NCBI GenBank assembly: GCA_030655515.1
Contig: JAURVI010000038.1
Span: 1 to 64,000, forward strand
Direction of reading: 5' to 3'
DNA from: Polaromonas sp.
Lineage (GTDB): Bacteria; Pseudomonadota; Gammaproteobacteria; Burkholderiales; Burkholderiaceae_C
Length of the DNA: 64,000 bases
Below are positions 52,322-61,718 of the stretch, piece by piece. Numbering within the stretch: position 1 is the stretch's first letter; every line of letters begins with the position of its first letter. The notes beneath the pieces were generated by a model. The model did not search any database. It saw only the letters and a list, made by a program, of their open reading frames with translations, and was not told the DNA's origin. Position numbers and translations under genes: made by a program.

Positions 52322-52797
52322 GTACGACTCGGCTCAAAGCCGAAGACATCAAGATATTTTCGGATGCTGCGATGGCTTTTTTTGCCCAGACCACCGGGCA
52401 TAAAGCCGCGGTACGCACGGCCTACCTGCTCGACGGCACAGACACCGTGGTCTGGAATGATTTTCAGGGCCGTATCGAGCTCAGCGGACAATACCGCGGC
52501 AGTGTCACGTTTTCGGCGCCGCGCGGCCTGCTGACCCATGTCCTGCTCAAGATGGGCGAAAGCGACTACACCGATGCGAGCCACCGCGACATCGTCGGCG
52601 AAATCACCAATCAGATGTCCGGTTATGCACGCCGCCATTTTGGCGAGACCATGGACATTTCTCCCCCTCGTGTGATCACGCAAGTCGAAGGCGTCGCGCT
52701 GCCGGGCTTCGAGGCCGCACCCTTTGTCATTCCGATGTTATGGGACCGCTACGAAGCCCATCTGGTCGTGCGCATGGGCAAGGCCGGCGGCTTCTGA
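52318..52797 (+). CDS. CheX-like (CheC/CheX family) protein
   Basis: HRDIVGEITNQMSGYARRHFGETMDISPPRVI pattern; translationally coupled to receiver. Confidence 0.72.
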   Translation: MSTTRLKAEDIKIFSDAAMAFFAQTTGHKAAVRTAYLLDGTDTVVWNDFQGRIELSGQYRGSVTFSAPRGLLTHVLLKMGESDYTDASHRDIVGEITNQMSGYARRHFGETMDISPPRVITQVEGVALPGFEAAPFVIPMLWDRYEAHLVVRMGKAGGF

Positions 52798-52859
52798 AGC
52801 CGTTTTCTGCGCGTAACGGCGGTCATGGTTCATCGTTGACGGGGTGAAAATTCACGATC

Positions 52860-52877
52860 TTGTCACTCCCTTGTCAC
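52860..52877 (+). promoter_or_regulatory. Pho-box-like direct repeat upstream of the lipoprotein gene
   Basis: TTGTCACTCCCTTGTCAC (TGTCA-N6-TGTCA). Confidence 0.6.
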
Positions 52878-52931
52878 ACGCCGCCTTGAAACTATGACGT
52901 GTTACCAACTCATTGACTAGGAGATACCTGT

Positions 52932-53249
52932 ATGAAATTCGTTTTTACCGCTCCCTTCATCGCCATCGGCCTGCTGGCCGGCTGCGCTTCCAGCCCTGCC
53001 GTGCCGCCAGGCATGATGGCCGGCAAGTTCGTCAGTTTTTCCTGCGAAGGAGGGAAGACCTTTAGTGCCCGCGCTGCCGAAGACGGCAAGACGGTTCGCG
53101 TGCGCGGCCACCATGGCAGTGCGGAGCTCGACATGAAGAGTGACGGTGTGTACGAAGGCGACGGCTACACGCTGATGACCAAGGGGGCAGATGGCGTCAG
53201 CCTGATGCACTCCGGCAAGCCTGAAGGCAAAAGCTGCAAGCCAGCCTGA
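52932..53249 (+). CDS. MliC-like (C-type lysozyme inhibitor family) lipoprotein
   Basis: Lipobox LLAGC; SFSCEGGKTFSARAAEDGKTVRVRG..DGYTLMTKGADGVSLMHSGKPEGKSC. Confidence 0.6.
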   Translation: MKFVFTAPFIAIGLLAGCASSPAVPPGMMAGKFVSFSCEGGKTFSARAAEDGKTVRVRGHHGSAELDMKSDGVYEGDGYTLMTKGADGVSLMHSGKPEGKSCKPA

Positions 53250-53251
53250 TT

Positions 53252-53269
53252 TCGTCATTAAACTGTCAT
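53252..53269 (+). promoter_or_regulatory. Pho box upstream of pstS
   Basis: TCGTCATTAAACTGTCAT: 15/18 to consensus, followed by CATAAA -10-like. Confidence 0.78.
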
Positions 53270-53322
53270 GTTAATGACATAAAGTAAGTGCAAGTTTGTT
53301 TATTTCTCCGAAAGGAACTCTC

Positions 53323-54324
53323 ATGAAATCTTTCCCGATCAAATCCATGCTGGCCATCTCCACGCTGGCTTTTCTCGGCGCAGTGCCTTTGGCCGGTTTT
53401 GCGCAGGTTGTCAAAATTGACGGCTCCAGCACGGTCTATCCGGTGACTGAGGCGGTTGCCGAAGAATTCCAGAAGGCCAACAAAGGCCTCAAGGTCACCG
53501 TGGGTGTGTCCGGCACCGGCGGTGGCTTCAAGAAGTTTTGCCGTGGCGAGACCGATATCTCCAATGCATCGCGCCCGATTTCGGCTTCCGAAATGGAAGA
53601 CTGCCGCAAAATCGGCGTTGAGTACTTCGAAATGCCCGTCGCCTTTGATGCGCTGACCGTGGTGATCAACCCCAAGAACACATGGCTCAAGCAGGCCACC
53701 GTCGCCGAGCTGAAAAAAATGTGGGAACCTGCGGCCCAGGGCAAAGTCATGCGCTGGAACCAGGTCAACCCGGCATGGCCCGACCAGCCGATGAAATTGT
53801 TCGGCGCCGGGTCTGACTCTGGCACCTTCGACTACTTCACCGAAGCCATCGTCGGCAAGTCCAAGTCCAGCCGTGGCGATTTCACCGCTTCCGAAGACGA
53901 CAATGTGCTGGTGCAGGGCGTCGCCGGCGACGTCAATGCCATCGGCTACTTCGGTTTTGCGTATTACGCCGAAAACACCAACAAGCTCAAAGCCTTGCCC
54001 ATCATCGAGAAGGAAGGCAAACCTGCGGTGTCGCCCAGTGCTGAAACCGTGATCAAGGGCACCTACCAGCCGCTGGCCCGTCCGATCTTCATCTACATCA
54101 ACGCCAAATCGCTGGCCAAGCCCGAAGTCAAGAAGTTTGTGGACTTTTACATGAGCCAGGGTGCCAAGATGGCCAAGGAGGTGAAGTACGTTCCCCTGCC
54201 GGCTGCTATCTATACGTCAAACATCAAGCACATTGCCGAGAATAAGAAGGGCACCATCTTCGGCGGAAAAAACGAAGTGGGCATCAGCATCGAAGAGCTG
54301 GTCAAGCGCGAAGCCAAGCTCTAG
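53323..54324 (+). CDS. pstS: Phosphate ABC transporter substrate-binding protein
   Basis: VVKIDGSSTVYPVTEAVAEEFQKAN, GVSGTGGGFKKFCRGETDISNASRPI, GSDSGTFDYFTEAI. Confidence 0.96.
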   Translation: MKSFPIKSMLAISTLAFLGAVPLAGFAQVVKIDGSSTVYPVTEAVAEEFQKANKGLKVTVGVSGTGGGFKKFCRGETDISNASRPISASEMEDCRKIGVEYFEMPVAFDALTVVINPKNTWLKQATVAELKKMWEPAAQGKVMRWNQVNPAWPDQPMKLFGAGSDSGTFDYFTEAIVGKSKSSRGDFTASEDDNVLVQGVAGDVNAIGYFGFAYYAENTNKLKALPIIEKEGKPAVSPSAETVIKGTYQPLARPIFIYINAKSLAKPEVKKFVDFYMSQGAKMAKEVKYVPLPAAIYTSNIKHIAENKKGTIFGGKNEVGISIEELVKREAKL

Positions 54325-54352
54325 TATCGATTTATCCGACGGCTTGAACATG

Positions 54353-54392
54353 ATCTGCCTGCAAGCTTCCCCGAAGCTGCAGGCAGATTTTT
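54353..54392 (+). terminator. Strong hairpin/terminator or attenuator between pstS and pstC
   Basis: ATCTGCCTGCAAGCTT-CCCCG-AAGCTGCAGGCAGATTTTT. Confidence 0.82.
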
Positions 54393-54436
54393 GTTGATCT
54401 GCCGTCTTTTACGAAAACAACAAAACGAAACTTACA

Positions 54437-55402
54437 ATGAGTGCCTCTACTACTTCGGACCGCATTGTGATTGCTGAACGATTGACGGGGGCAGCCCGCC
54501 TTGCCGAACTGGCTCAAATCAAGGCCGCGCGCAAACGCAAAGACCGGATCATTGAGTTTGTGCTGCTCATGGCCGCCTGTGTCTCGGTGTTCACCACCCT
54601 GGCCATTGTCTATGTCCTGCTCAAAGAATCCCTGGTTTTCTTCAGCAATGTGCCACTTTGGACATTCCTGACCGATACGCAGTGGACGCCGCTGTTCGAC
54701 GATGCGCACTTCGGCATCGTGGTGCTGCTGTCGGGTACGCTGTCGAGCTCGCTGGTGGCCCTGGCCATCGCGATACCGCTGGGCACCATCATTGCCATCT
54801 ATCTGTCCGAGTTTGCCGAACACCGCGTACGCGAGGTGCTCAAGCCCGTGCTGGAGCTGTTGTCCGGGGTGCCGACCATTATTTACGGCTTTTTTGCCCT
54901 GCTGGTGCTCACGCCCCTGATTCAAAGAATCTACCCCGGCTTGCCTACCTTCAACGTCCTGTCGGCCGGCATTGTGATGGGGATCATGATCATTCCCTAC
55001 GTGTCGTCCTTGTCCGAGGATGCGATGCGCGCGGTACCCATGAGTTTGCGCGAGGGCTCATACGCCATGGGCGCCACGCGCTTTCAGACCGCCACGCGAG
55101 TCGTGGTGCCGGCGGCTTTCTCCGGTATTGCGTCGGCCTACATTTTGGGTATATCGCGTGCGGTGGGGGAGACCATGATTCTCGCGGTGGCTGCCGGGAT
55201 GCAGCCCAACCTGACGCTTAATCCGCTGGAGCCTGCGGCCACCATCACGTCCTTCATCGTGCAGGTGGCACTGGGCGACTTGCCGCATGGCAGCGTGGGG
55301 TATCAGACTATTTTCGCCGCGGGATTGACGCTGTTGTTGATCACGCTGATGTTCAATCTTTTGGGCCATTGGCTGCGCCGCAAATACCGGGAGGTTTATT
55401 GA
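54437..55402 (+). CDS. pstC: Phosphate ABC transporter permease PstC
   Basis: LLSGVPTIIYGFFAL, SEDAMRAVPMSLREGSYAMGATRFQTATRVVVPAAFSGI. Confidence 0.95.
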   Translation: MSASTTSDRIVIAERLTGAARLAELAQIKAARKRKDRIIEFVLLMAACVSVFTTLAIVYVLLKESLVFFSNVPLWTFLTDTQWTPLFDDAHFGIVVLLSGTLSSSLVALAIAIPLGTIIAIYLSEFAEHRVREVLKPVLELLSGVPTIIYGFFALLVLTPLIQRIYPGLPTFNVLSAGIVMGIMIIPYVSSLSEDAMRAVPMSLREGSYAMGATRFQTATRVVVPAAFSGIASAYILGISRAVGETMILAVAAGMQPNLTLNPLEPAATITSFIVQVALGDLPHGSVGYQTIFAAGLTLLLITLMFNLLGHWLRRKYREVY

Positions 55403-56331
55403 TGAGCCGCAACGCAAACCGCACGCAAGAGCTGCGTGCCATCATCAGGTCGCACAAGCGCTGGGATGTCATCTTCGGCCTGGTCGGCGTGGCCGCGATC
55501 TCCCTGGCGATCCTGACACTGGTCGCTTTGTTTACGGAAATGGTGATCGACGGTGCTCCGCGGATTTCCACCGAGTTTTTTACCAGCTTCCCATCGCGCA
55601 GGGCAGGGCAGGCAGGCATTTTGTCGGCTTGGGTCGGGTCATTTTTCGTGATGATCGTCACTGCTGTTTTTGCAATACCGGTGGGTATTGCCAGCGCCAT
55701 CTATCTTGAAGAATACGCCCGCAAAAACTGGTTCACCGATGTCATCGAGATCAACATCAGCAACCTGGCCGGCGTGCCTTCCATTGTCTACGGTCTGCTG
55801 GCGCTCGGGCTGTTTGTCTACACCTTCGGTTTTGGCCAGAGCATTTTGTCGGCTGGATTGACCTTGGCCTTGTTGATTTTGCCGATTGTCATCGTGACCA
55901 CGCGCGAATCGCTTCGGTCCATTCCCCAAACCGTGCGTGAAGGTGCTTATGCCTGTGGCGCAACCAGGTGGCAAGTGGTCAGCGACCACCTGGTGCCTTA
56001 CAGCTTGCCGGGCATCCTGACGGGAGTCATCATCGGTCTGTCCCGGGCCATCGGCGAGACCGCGCCCATCATCACCATCGGCGCGCTGACGTTCATCGCC
56101 TTCCTGCCGCCCGTACCGTTCACGGGAGACCCTGCCGCGGGTCTTTTTGACTGGCTTTTTTCCCCATTTACCGTGATGCCGATCCAGATTTTCAACTGGA
56201 CATCCCGGCCTGACCCGGCCTTTCATGCCAACGCCGCGGCGGCAAGTCTGGTGCTGGTGTTCCTGACCCTGGGCATGAATGGCCTGGCCATCTGGCTGCG
56301 CTACCGCCTTCGCAAAAATATCAAGTGGTAA
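55402..56331 (+). CDS. pstA: Phosphate ABC transporter permease PstA
   Basis: [61 protein letters not shown]. Confidence 0.95.
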   Translation: MSRNANRTQELRAIIRSHKRWDVIFGLVGVAAISLAILTLVALFTEMVIDGAPRISTEFFTSFPSRRAGQAGILSAWVGSFFVMIVTAVFAIPVGIASAIYLEEYARKNWFTDVIEINISNLAGVPSIVYGLLALGLFVYTFGFGQSILSAGLTLALLILPIVIVTTRESLRSIPQTVREGAYACGATRWQVVSDHLVPYSLPGILTGVIIGLSRAIGETAPIITIGALTFIAFLPPVPFTGDPAAGLFDWLFSPFTVMPIQIFNWTSRPDPAFHANAAAASLVLVFLTLGMNGLAIWLRYRLRKNIKW

Positions 56332-56354
56332 TCCTTCTCCGAGATCAACGCACC

Positions 56355-57149
56355 ATGCCATCGACCATTACGCTTCCCGACAACGCGCCTGCACTGAAGG
56401 CCCAGTCGAAAAATCTCGACTTTTATTACGGCGCCTTCAAAGCATTGAAGGGTGTCACCATGCCGATCTACGAGAACAAGGTCACGGCCTTGATCGGACC
56501 CAGCGGCTGCGGCAAGTCCACCTATTTGCGCTGCTTCAACCGCATGCACGACCTTTACCCAGGGCATCGCTATGACGGCAAGATCGAGCTTTACCCGGAC
56601 GATGTGGACATCCTTGACCATGCGGTGGACCCGATCGAAGTGCGCATGCGCATCTCCATGGTGTTTCAGAAACCGAATCCGTTTCCCAAATCCATCTTTG
56701 AAAACGTGGCCTACGGCCTGCGTGTGCGCGGTGAAAAATCGGAGAGCTATCTTGAAGACAAAGTGGAGGCCGCCCTCAAGGCCGCCGCCATCTGGAACGA
56801 GGTCAAAGACCGGATGACCGAGTCGGCCACCAACCTGTCCGGTGGTCAGCAGCAGCGTTTGTGCATTGCCCGGTCGCTGGCAACCGACCCGGAGATCATC
56901 CTGTTTGACGAGCCCACGTCGTCCCTGGACCCGATCGCCACCGGAAGCATTGAAGAACTCATCGGCGAGATCAAAAACCAGGTCACGATCCTGATCGTGA
57001 CGCACAACATGCAGCAGGCGGCCCGTGTGTCGGACTACGTGTCCTACATGTACCTGGGCGAGATGGTGGAATACGGCGTTACCAGTGATATCTTCATGAA
57101 GCCGAAACGCCAGGAAACCGAAGACTATATTACCGGAAGGTTTGGCTAA
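56355..57149 (+). CDS. pstB: Phosphate ABC transporter ATP-binding protein
   Basis: [63 protein letters not shown]. Confidence 0.96.
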   Translation: MPSTITLPDNAPALKAQSKNLDFYYGAFKALKGVTMPIYENKVTALIGPSGCGKSTYLRCFNRMHDLYPGHRYDGKIELYPDDVDILDHAVDPIEVRMRISMVFQKPNPFPKSIFENVAYGLRVRGEKSESYLEDKVEAALKAAAIWNEVKDRMTESATNLSGGQQQRLCIARSLATDPEIILFDEPTSSLDPIATGSIEELIGEIKNQVTILIVTHNMQQAARVSDYVSYMYLGEMVEYGVTSDIFMKPKRQETEDYITGRFG

Positions 57150-57151
57150 TC

Positions 57152-57853
57152 ATGACCGATAAACACTTGTCCAGCCAGTTTGACAGCGAACTCAGCGGTG
57201 TGTCATCACGCGTGATGGAAATGGGCGGCCTGGTTGAGTCCCAGATTCGAACCGCCGTCTACGCCCTGTCCCAGTTCAGCAGCGAGGCGGCCGATCAGGT
57301 GACCGAGCTGGAAACAAGCGTCAACACGATGGAGATCGACATCGACCGCGAGCTGTCGTCCATCATTGCGCGCCGCCAGCCGACGGCGAGGGATCTGCGC
57401 TTGCTGATCGCGATCTCCAAAACCACCGCCAACCTGGAGCGCGCCGGCGACGAAGCCGAAAAAATTGCCCGCATGGTCCGCTCCATCATTGAGAGTGGTG
57501 CCGCGCGGGCCTTGCCTGCCTCCGAATTGCGCGTGGCGGCCGACCTGGCCTCCGGGCTGTTGCGCAAGGCGCTTGATGCGTTTGCGCGGCTCGATGCCAA
57601 CGCCGCCGTGTCCATCCTCAAGGAAGACGATGCGATTGATAAAGAGTTCGACGGGTTTGTGCGCAAGCTGATCACTTACATGATGGAAGATCCACGGACC
57701 ATTTCATCCAGTCTGGATCTGCTGTTCCTGGCCAAAGCCATTGAGCGCATCGGCGACCATGCCAAAAACATCGCCGAGTTCATTATTTATGTGGTCAAAG
57801 GTGCCGATGTTCGCCATACCTCCATGGAGACCATCGAGTCGGTGGTTCGATGA
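57152..57853 (+). CDS. phoU: Phosphate signaling complex protein PhoU
   Basis: MEMGGLVESQIRTAVYAL, ELSSIIARRQPTARDLRLLIAISKTTANLERAGDEAEKIARM. Confidence 0.95.
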   Translation: MTDKHLSSQFDSELSGVSSRVMEMGGLVESQIRTAVYALSQFSSEAADQVTELETSVNTMEIDIDRELSSIIARRQPTARDLRLLIAISKTTANLERAGDEAEKIARMVRSIIESGAARALPASELRVAADLASGLLRKALDAFARLDANAAVSILKEDDAIDKEFDGFVRKLITYMMEDPRTISSSLDLLFLAKAIERIGDHAKNIAEFIIYVVKGADVRHTSMETIESVVR

Positions 57854-58545
57854 AAACTGTGCCCCGTGTTCTGGTCGTTGAGGATGAACCGGCCATTGCA
57901 GAGCTGATTGCCATCAATCTCCGCCACAACGGTTTTCAGCCCATTTGGGCGATTGACGGTGAAGCCGCCCAGCGTGAACTGGAGGCGGTGTTGCCTGACG
58001 TGATTTTGCTGGACTGGATGCTTCCCGGTCAAAGCGGCTTGTCGCTGGCCAAAAAATGGCGGGCGCACGCAAGAACCAAACCGATTCCGATTCTGATGAT
58101 CACCGCTCGCGGCGATGAGCCCGACAAGATCGCGGGCCTGGACGCCGGCGCGGACGACTACATCACCAAACCCTTTTCCACCCAGGAACTGCTGGCCCGC
58201 ATACGCGCGGTGCTGCGCAGGCGTTCACCCGAGCAGGCCAAGGACAGCGTGACGCTGGATGCGCTGGAACTCGATGCCGCGACCTACCGGGTTTCCTACC
58301 AGGGACAGAACCTGAAGCTCGGTCCGACCGAGTTCAAGTTGCTGCACTACCTGATGAAACACGCCGAACGGGTACACAGCCGGGGGCAACTGCTGGACAA
58401 GGTCTGGGGTGACCATGTCTTCATTGAAGAGCGTACCGTTGATGTTCACGTCAAGCGGCTGCGCGAGGCCCTGGGTGCGGCCGGCGCCATGGTGGAGACG
58501 GTGCGCGGCGCAGGCTACCGCATGACAGCCCATCCGTCCGTTTAG
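57850..58545 (+). CDS. phoB: Phosphate regulon response regulator
   Basis: VLVVEDEPAIAELIAINLRHNGF, LLDWMLPGQSGL, KVWGDHVFIEERTVDVHVKRLREALG. Confidence 0.95.
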   Translation: MKTVPRVLVVEDEPAIAELIAINLRHNGFQPIWAIDGEAAQRELEAVLPDVILLDWMLPGQSGLSLAKKWRAHARTKPIPILMITARGDEPDKIAGLDAGADDYITKPFSTQELLARIRAVLRRRSPEQAKDSVTLDALELDAATYRVSYQGQNLKLGPTEFKLLHYLMKHAERVHSRGQLLDKVWGDHVFIEERTVDVHVKRLREALGAAGAMVETVRGAGYRMTAHPSV

Positions 58546-58550
58546 CGTGC

Positions 58551-58628
58551 GCAGCGCCGGGCCGCCCCCAGCAAGCACAGCCCCCTCGGGGGGCAGAGCG
58601 CTACACGCAAGTGAGCGAACGTGGAGGC
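58551..58628 (+). repeat. Single degenerate copy of the GCCCCCTCGGGGGGC repeat between phoB and phoR
   Basis: GCGCCGGGCCGCCCCCAGCAAGCACAGCCCCCTCGGGGGGCAGAGCGCTACACGCAAGTGAGCGAACGTGGAGGC. Confidence 0.88.
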
Positions 58629-58663
58629 CAGGTTAGCGAAATGCTTTCCTGCACAATTCCTGC

Positions 58664-59989
58664 ATGATTTGGCGCGTCTTTCGGTTTTTTCTTTTTCAGA
58701 TGGCTGGGGCTCTTCTGGGCTGGTTTCTGCCGCTGGATCAACCCCTGCATGGCTTGCTGCTTGGGATCGTGCTGGCCAGCGCACTTTGGGTGCTGCTGGA
58801 TTTGTGGCGCGGCATGATCTTGTTGGCGTGGCTCAAGGAAGGCGACACGGCTTCGCGGACACGGGTCGGTGGGCTGTGGGGCGAGGTGGCTGACCGGACC
58901 TGGCGTCTGACCCAATCACGCGATAAAAAAGTGGCGGAAAGCCAGGGCCGGCTCAACGAATTTCTGGCGGCGATCCAGTCCTCTCCCAACGGCGTGGTGC
59001 TGCTGGATGCGAAAGACTGCATTGAATGGTGCAACGAGACGGCCGCGGGTCATTTTGGCTTTGATCCGCAGCGCGATGTCCTGCAGCACATCGGCAACCT
59101 GCTGCGCGATCCCGTGTTTGTGGCCTATCTCAATGGCGAAAACTACGCCGAAGATATTGTCATTGTCGGCCCGCGCAGCTCGGCGAGCCGGCCGGTCCAA
59201 TTGGCGGTCCATTTGCACCGCTACGGAGAGGGCCGCAAATTGCTGCTGTCGCGTGATGTCACATCGGTCGAGCAGGCGGAGGTGATGCGGCGCGATTTCG
59301 TGGCCAACGTTTCGCATGAAATCCGCACGCCCCTGACGGTGTTGGGGGGTTTTGTCGAGACCCTGCAAACCCTGCCGCTGAGCGACGAGGAACGCGCGCA
59401 TTACCTTGAACTGATGGCCCAGCAGGCACGGCGCATGCAAACGCTTGTCAGCGATCTGTTGACACTGTCCAGGCTGGAGGGGAGTCCGCCGCCAGGCACC
59501 GAGGAATGGGTCCCGGTCGCCGAGCTGATGGCGCTGTGTGAGCAGGATGGAGGCGATCTGTCGAAAATGCTGGTCACGCAAAGTCATGACTTGCGGTTCA
59601 GCGTCGCGGGTCATCATGAAATTGCAGGCTCCCATTCAGAGCTTTTGAGTGCCATGTCCAATCTGGTCAGCAATGCGGTACGTTACACCCCTGCAGGCGG
59701 ATCCATAGAGGTCCAATGGCAAAACATGGCAGACGGGCGGGCAGAGTTTTCAGTCAAAGACTCCGGCCCTGGCATCGCGCCGGAACACATTCCGCGCCTG
59801 ACCGAACGCTTTTACCGGGTGGACCGCAGCCGTTCGCGCGAGACCGGAGGCACCGGCCTGGGCCTGGCGATTGTCAAACACGTGGCTCAGCGCCACGGCG
59901 CCGAGCTGCACATCGAAAGCCGGCCCGGACACGGCTCGCGGTTTTCAATTGTCTTTCCGGCCACGCGGGTGCGACCGATTCCGTCCTGA
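58664..59989 (+). CDS. phoR: Phosphate regulon sensor kinase
   Basis: DFVANVSHEIRTPLTVLGGFVETLQTL, LMAQQARRMQTLVSDLLTLSRLEG, RFYRVDRSRSRETGGTGLGLAIVKHVAQRH. Confidence 0.95.
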   Translation: MIWRVFRFFLFQMAGALLGWFLPLDQPLHGLLLGIVLASALWVLLDLWRGMILLAWLKEGDTASRTRVGGLWGEVADRTWRLTQSRDKKVAESQGRLNEFLAAIQSSPNGVVLLDAKDCIEWCNETAAGHFGFDPQRDVLQHIGNLLRDPVFVAYLNGENYAEDIVIVGPRSSASRPVQLAVHLHRYGEGRKLLLSRDVTSVEQAEVMRRDFVANVSHEIRTPLTVLGGFVETLQTLPLSDEERAHYLELMAQQARRMQTLVSDLLTLSRLEGSPPPGTEEWVPVAELMALCEQDGGDLSKMLVTQSHDLRFSVAGHHEIAGSHSELLSAMSNLVSNAVRYTPAGGSIEVQWQNMADGRAEFSVKDSGPGIAPEHIPRLTERFYRVDRSRSRETGGTGLGLAIVKHVAQRHGAELHIESRPGHGSRFSIVFPATRVRPIPS

Positions 59990-60179
59990 TTCCGGCTTTC
60001 GTGCTTTGCCGGACGATGAACCAGATGTCACCGCCAGAGCGATAGGCAATAGGCCGTCCTCCAAACCTGCGCCCATCAAAAAAAGAGCCGGCGGCTGGTC
60101 GAGTGAAATGAATGTGTCATATTGCCCGTGCAAGATGAATTTCTTCGTACATTTCAGCGTGCCCGTCTTCACAGCCACC

Positions 60180-60617
60180 ATGATTCTCAAACACCCTCTT
60201 TCCGCCAATGAAGCGTCCATCATCGCCGTCGGGGTGCTGGACGACCTGGTGAATGATCTTGTGAAGGCGAGCTGCTTCAAGATATCGCCTGCGTTTCTGG
60301 ACTGGATCGCCGATGAGGCCACGCCTCTGGTGGAGCGACGCCTGGCGCGCTCCTTTGACAGTCTACGGTTCGCAGACAGCCTTCGAATGGGCGATCCGCG
60401 CATTGCATTGGCCCGCTGGGTGCGCCATTGGGTGTGTCCATGGATAGTGGTCAACTTCAACGAGCTGGCCGTGTACCTGCCGGAGTTTGCGGAAAGCCGC
60501 CCCGCAGGCTTGCAGCCTCGGGCACCCGAATCCGTGCGTTTCCCGCGCAAAGCCCAAACCCATCACCACACCCTTCCAGTATCGAGATCGCAACCGATCA
60601 CCGCCAGCGCGGCATAA
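60180..60617 (+). CDS. Hypothetical protein
   Basis: MILKHPLSANEASIIAVGVLDDLVNDLVKASCFKISPAFLDWIADEATPLVERRLARSF; no family recognised. Confidence 0.35.
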   Translation: MILKHPLSANEASIIAVGVLDDLVNDLVKASCFKISPAFLDWIADEATPLVERRLARSFDSLRFADSLRMGDPRIALARWVRHWVCPWIVVNFNELAVYLPEFAESRPAGLQPRAPESVRFPRKAQTHHHTLPVSRSQPITASAA

Positions 60618-60627
60618 AGAGTCACCG

Positions 60628-60700
60628 ATGGCCTTGCTGGACCGACTCGCGCATCACTGCCATATCGTGGACGCGGGCAACGAATCGCACTCTCGTTTCA
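60628..60700 (+). mobile_element. Remnant of IS21-family istB 3' end
   Basis: MALLDRLAHHCHIVDAGNESHSRF resembles the IstB C-terminus (ALLDRLTHHCHIVETGNESHRF). Confidence 0.7.
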
Positions 60701-60713
60701 TTGTGAACAGGCC

Positions 60714-61718
60714 CTAGACCTTTCCGGCCAAATCTCCAGGCGGCGTGAGATGGCGCCGGATGCGCGCGGAAAAGTCGGCGCGCTCATCGGTCGCGCGCGC
60801 CAGAGCGCCGATGTCGGCTCTAGCCCGCAGCTCCGCAAACGGCCGGCTCGTATCGATGAGTCCCAGGTCGTAGAGGTACTCCGGCACATAGCCCGATACC
60901 AGAATGCGCCAGTCGAACGGCACACGGTGCCCGGCGGCGCGCACGATCCGCGCAACTTCGGTCGTGCAATTGGAAAATAGTGTGTTGTAGAAACGCGGAC
61001 GCGCAGCCAGCCGGTTCAACTCCCGGATGTACTGCGCAAGCAGACGGCGCCGCATTTCCGGGGTCGAGAAAATGCGGTACAGCAGAACGGTTTCGCGACG
61101 GATATTGGTGCGGACATAGACGACATCGGTTTCGCGGGTGGCGATGATGATGAGCTCATAGGATTTCATGAAACCCGCCAGGCTCGACCAGCGCTCGGTG
61201 GTTTCACGTCTGGTCTCGATCGAAAAGGCGAGCGGCGGCGCGTTGCGAAAGACGAAGCTCACAATCAGATGCGCCATGCGCGGATCGTCCCAGGTCGACA
61301 CGAACAGATCCAAGGCCTCCAACTCGTCGAGATCATAGCTGCAGTCTTCCCAGCGCGGCACGAATTCGTGACTGCTTTGCCATTCGAATGCGCGCAGATC
61401 GTGCATGGTGAGACGGTTCCCCGCGATTTCTCCGGTCGCCTGGCGGGCGTTCTCCGCGACCCAATTGCGTCGCGGCAGCGCGCGTATCGATGCCCACCAT
61501 ACCGTCCAGCCCAGGATTGCGAGCACGAACACGAGGCCCGCGGCTGCGGGCTGATCGGGAAGAAGCCAGACGCACGCGAATGCGAGGAACAACCATCCCG
61601 CGGCCCATGCCGCCGAATGCCGCGTCCGGCTGAAGTAAAAAAACGCGGCCACGGCATGCAAGATGCCGAGCACGACGACCACGATGATCGCAACGGATAG
61701 GAAATTCAACTGCATCAA
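60714..61718 (-). CDS. DUF4105-domain membrane protein
   Basis: N-terminal TM pair; SYDLDELEALDLFVSTWDDP..VSFVFRN..LAFSIETRRE..YNTLFSNCTTEVARIVRAAG..FDWRILVSGYVPEYLYDLGLI. Confidence 0.8.
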   Translation of the reverse strand: MMQLNFLSVAIIVVVVLGILHAVAAFFYFSRTRHSAAWAAGWLFLAFACVWLLPDQPAAAGLVFVLAILGWTVWWASIRALPRRNWVAENARQATGEIAGNRLTMHDLRAFEWQSSHEFVPRWEDCSYDLDELEALDLFVSTWDDPRMAHLIVSFVFRNAPPLAFSIETRRETTERWSSLAGFMKSYELIIIATRETDVVYVRTNIRRETVLLYRIFSTPEMRRRLLAQYIRELNRLAARPRFYNTLFSNCTTEVARIVRAAGHRVPFDWRILVSGYVPEYLYDLGLIDTSRPFAELRARADIGALARATDERADFSARIRRHLTPPGDLAGKV

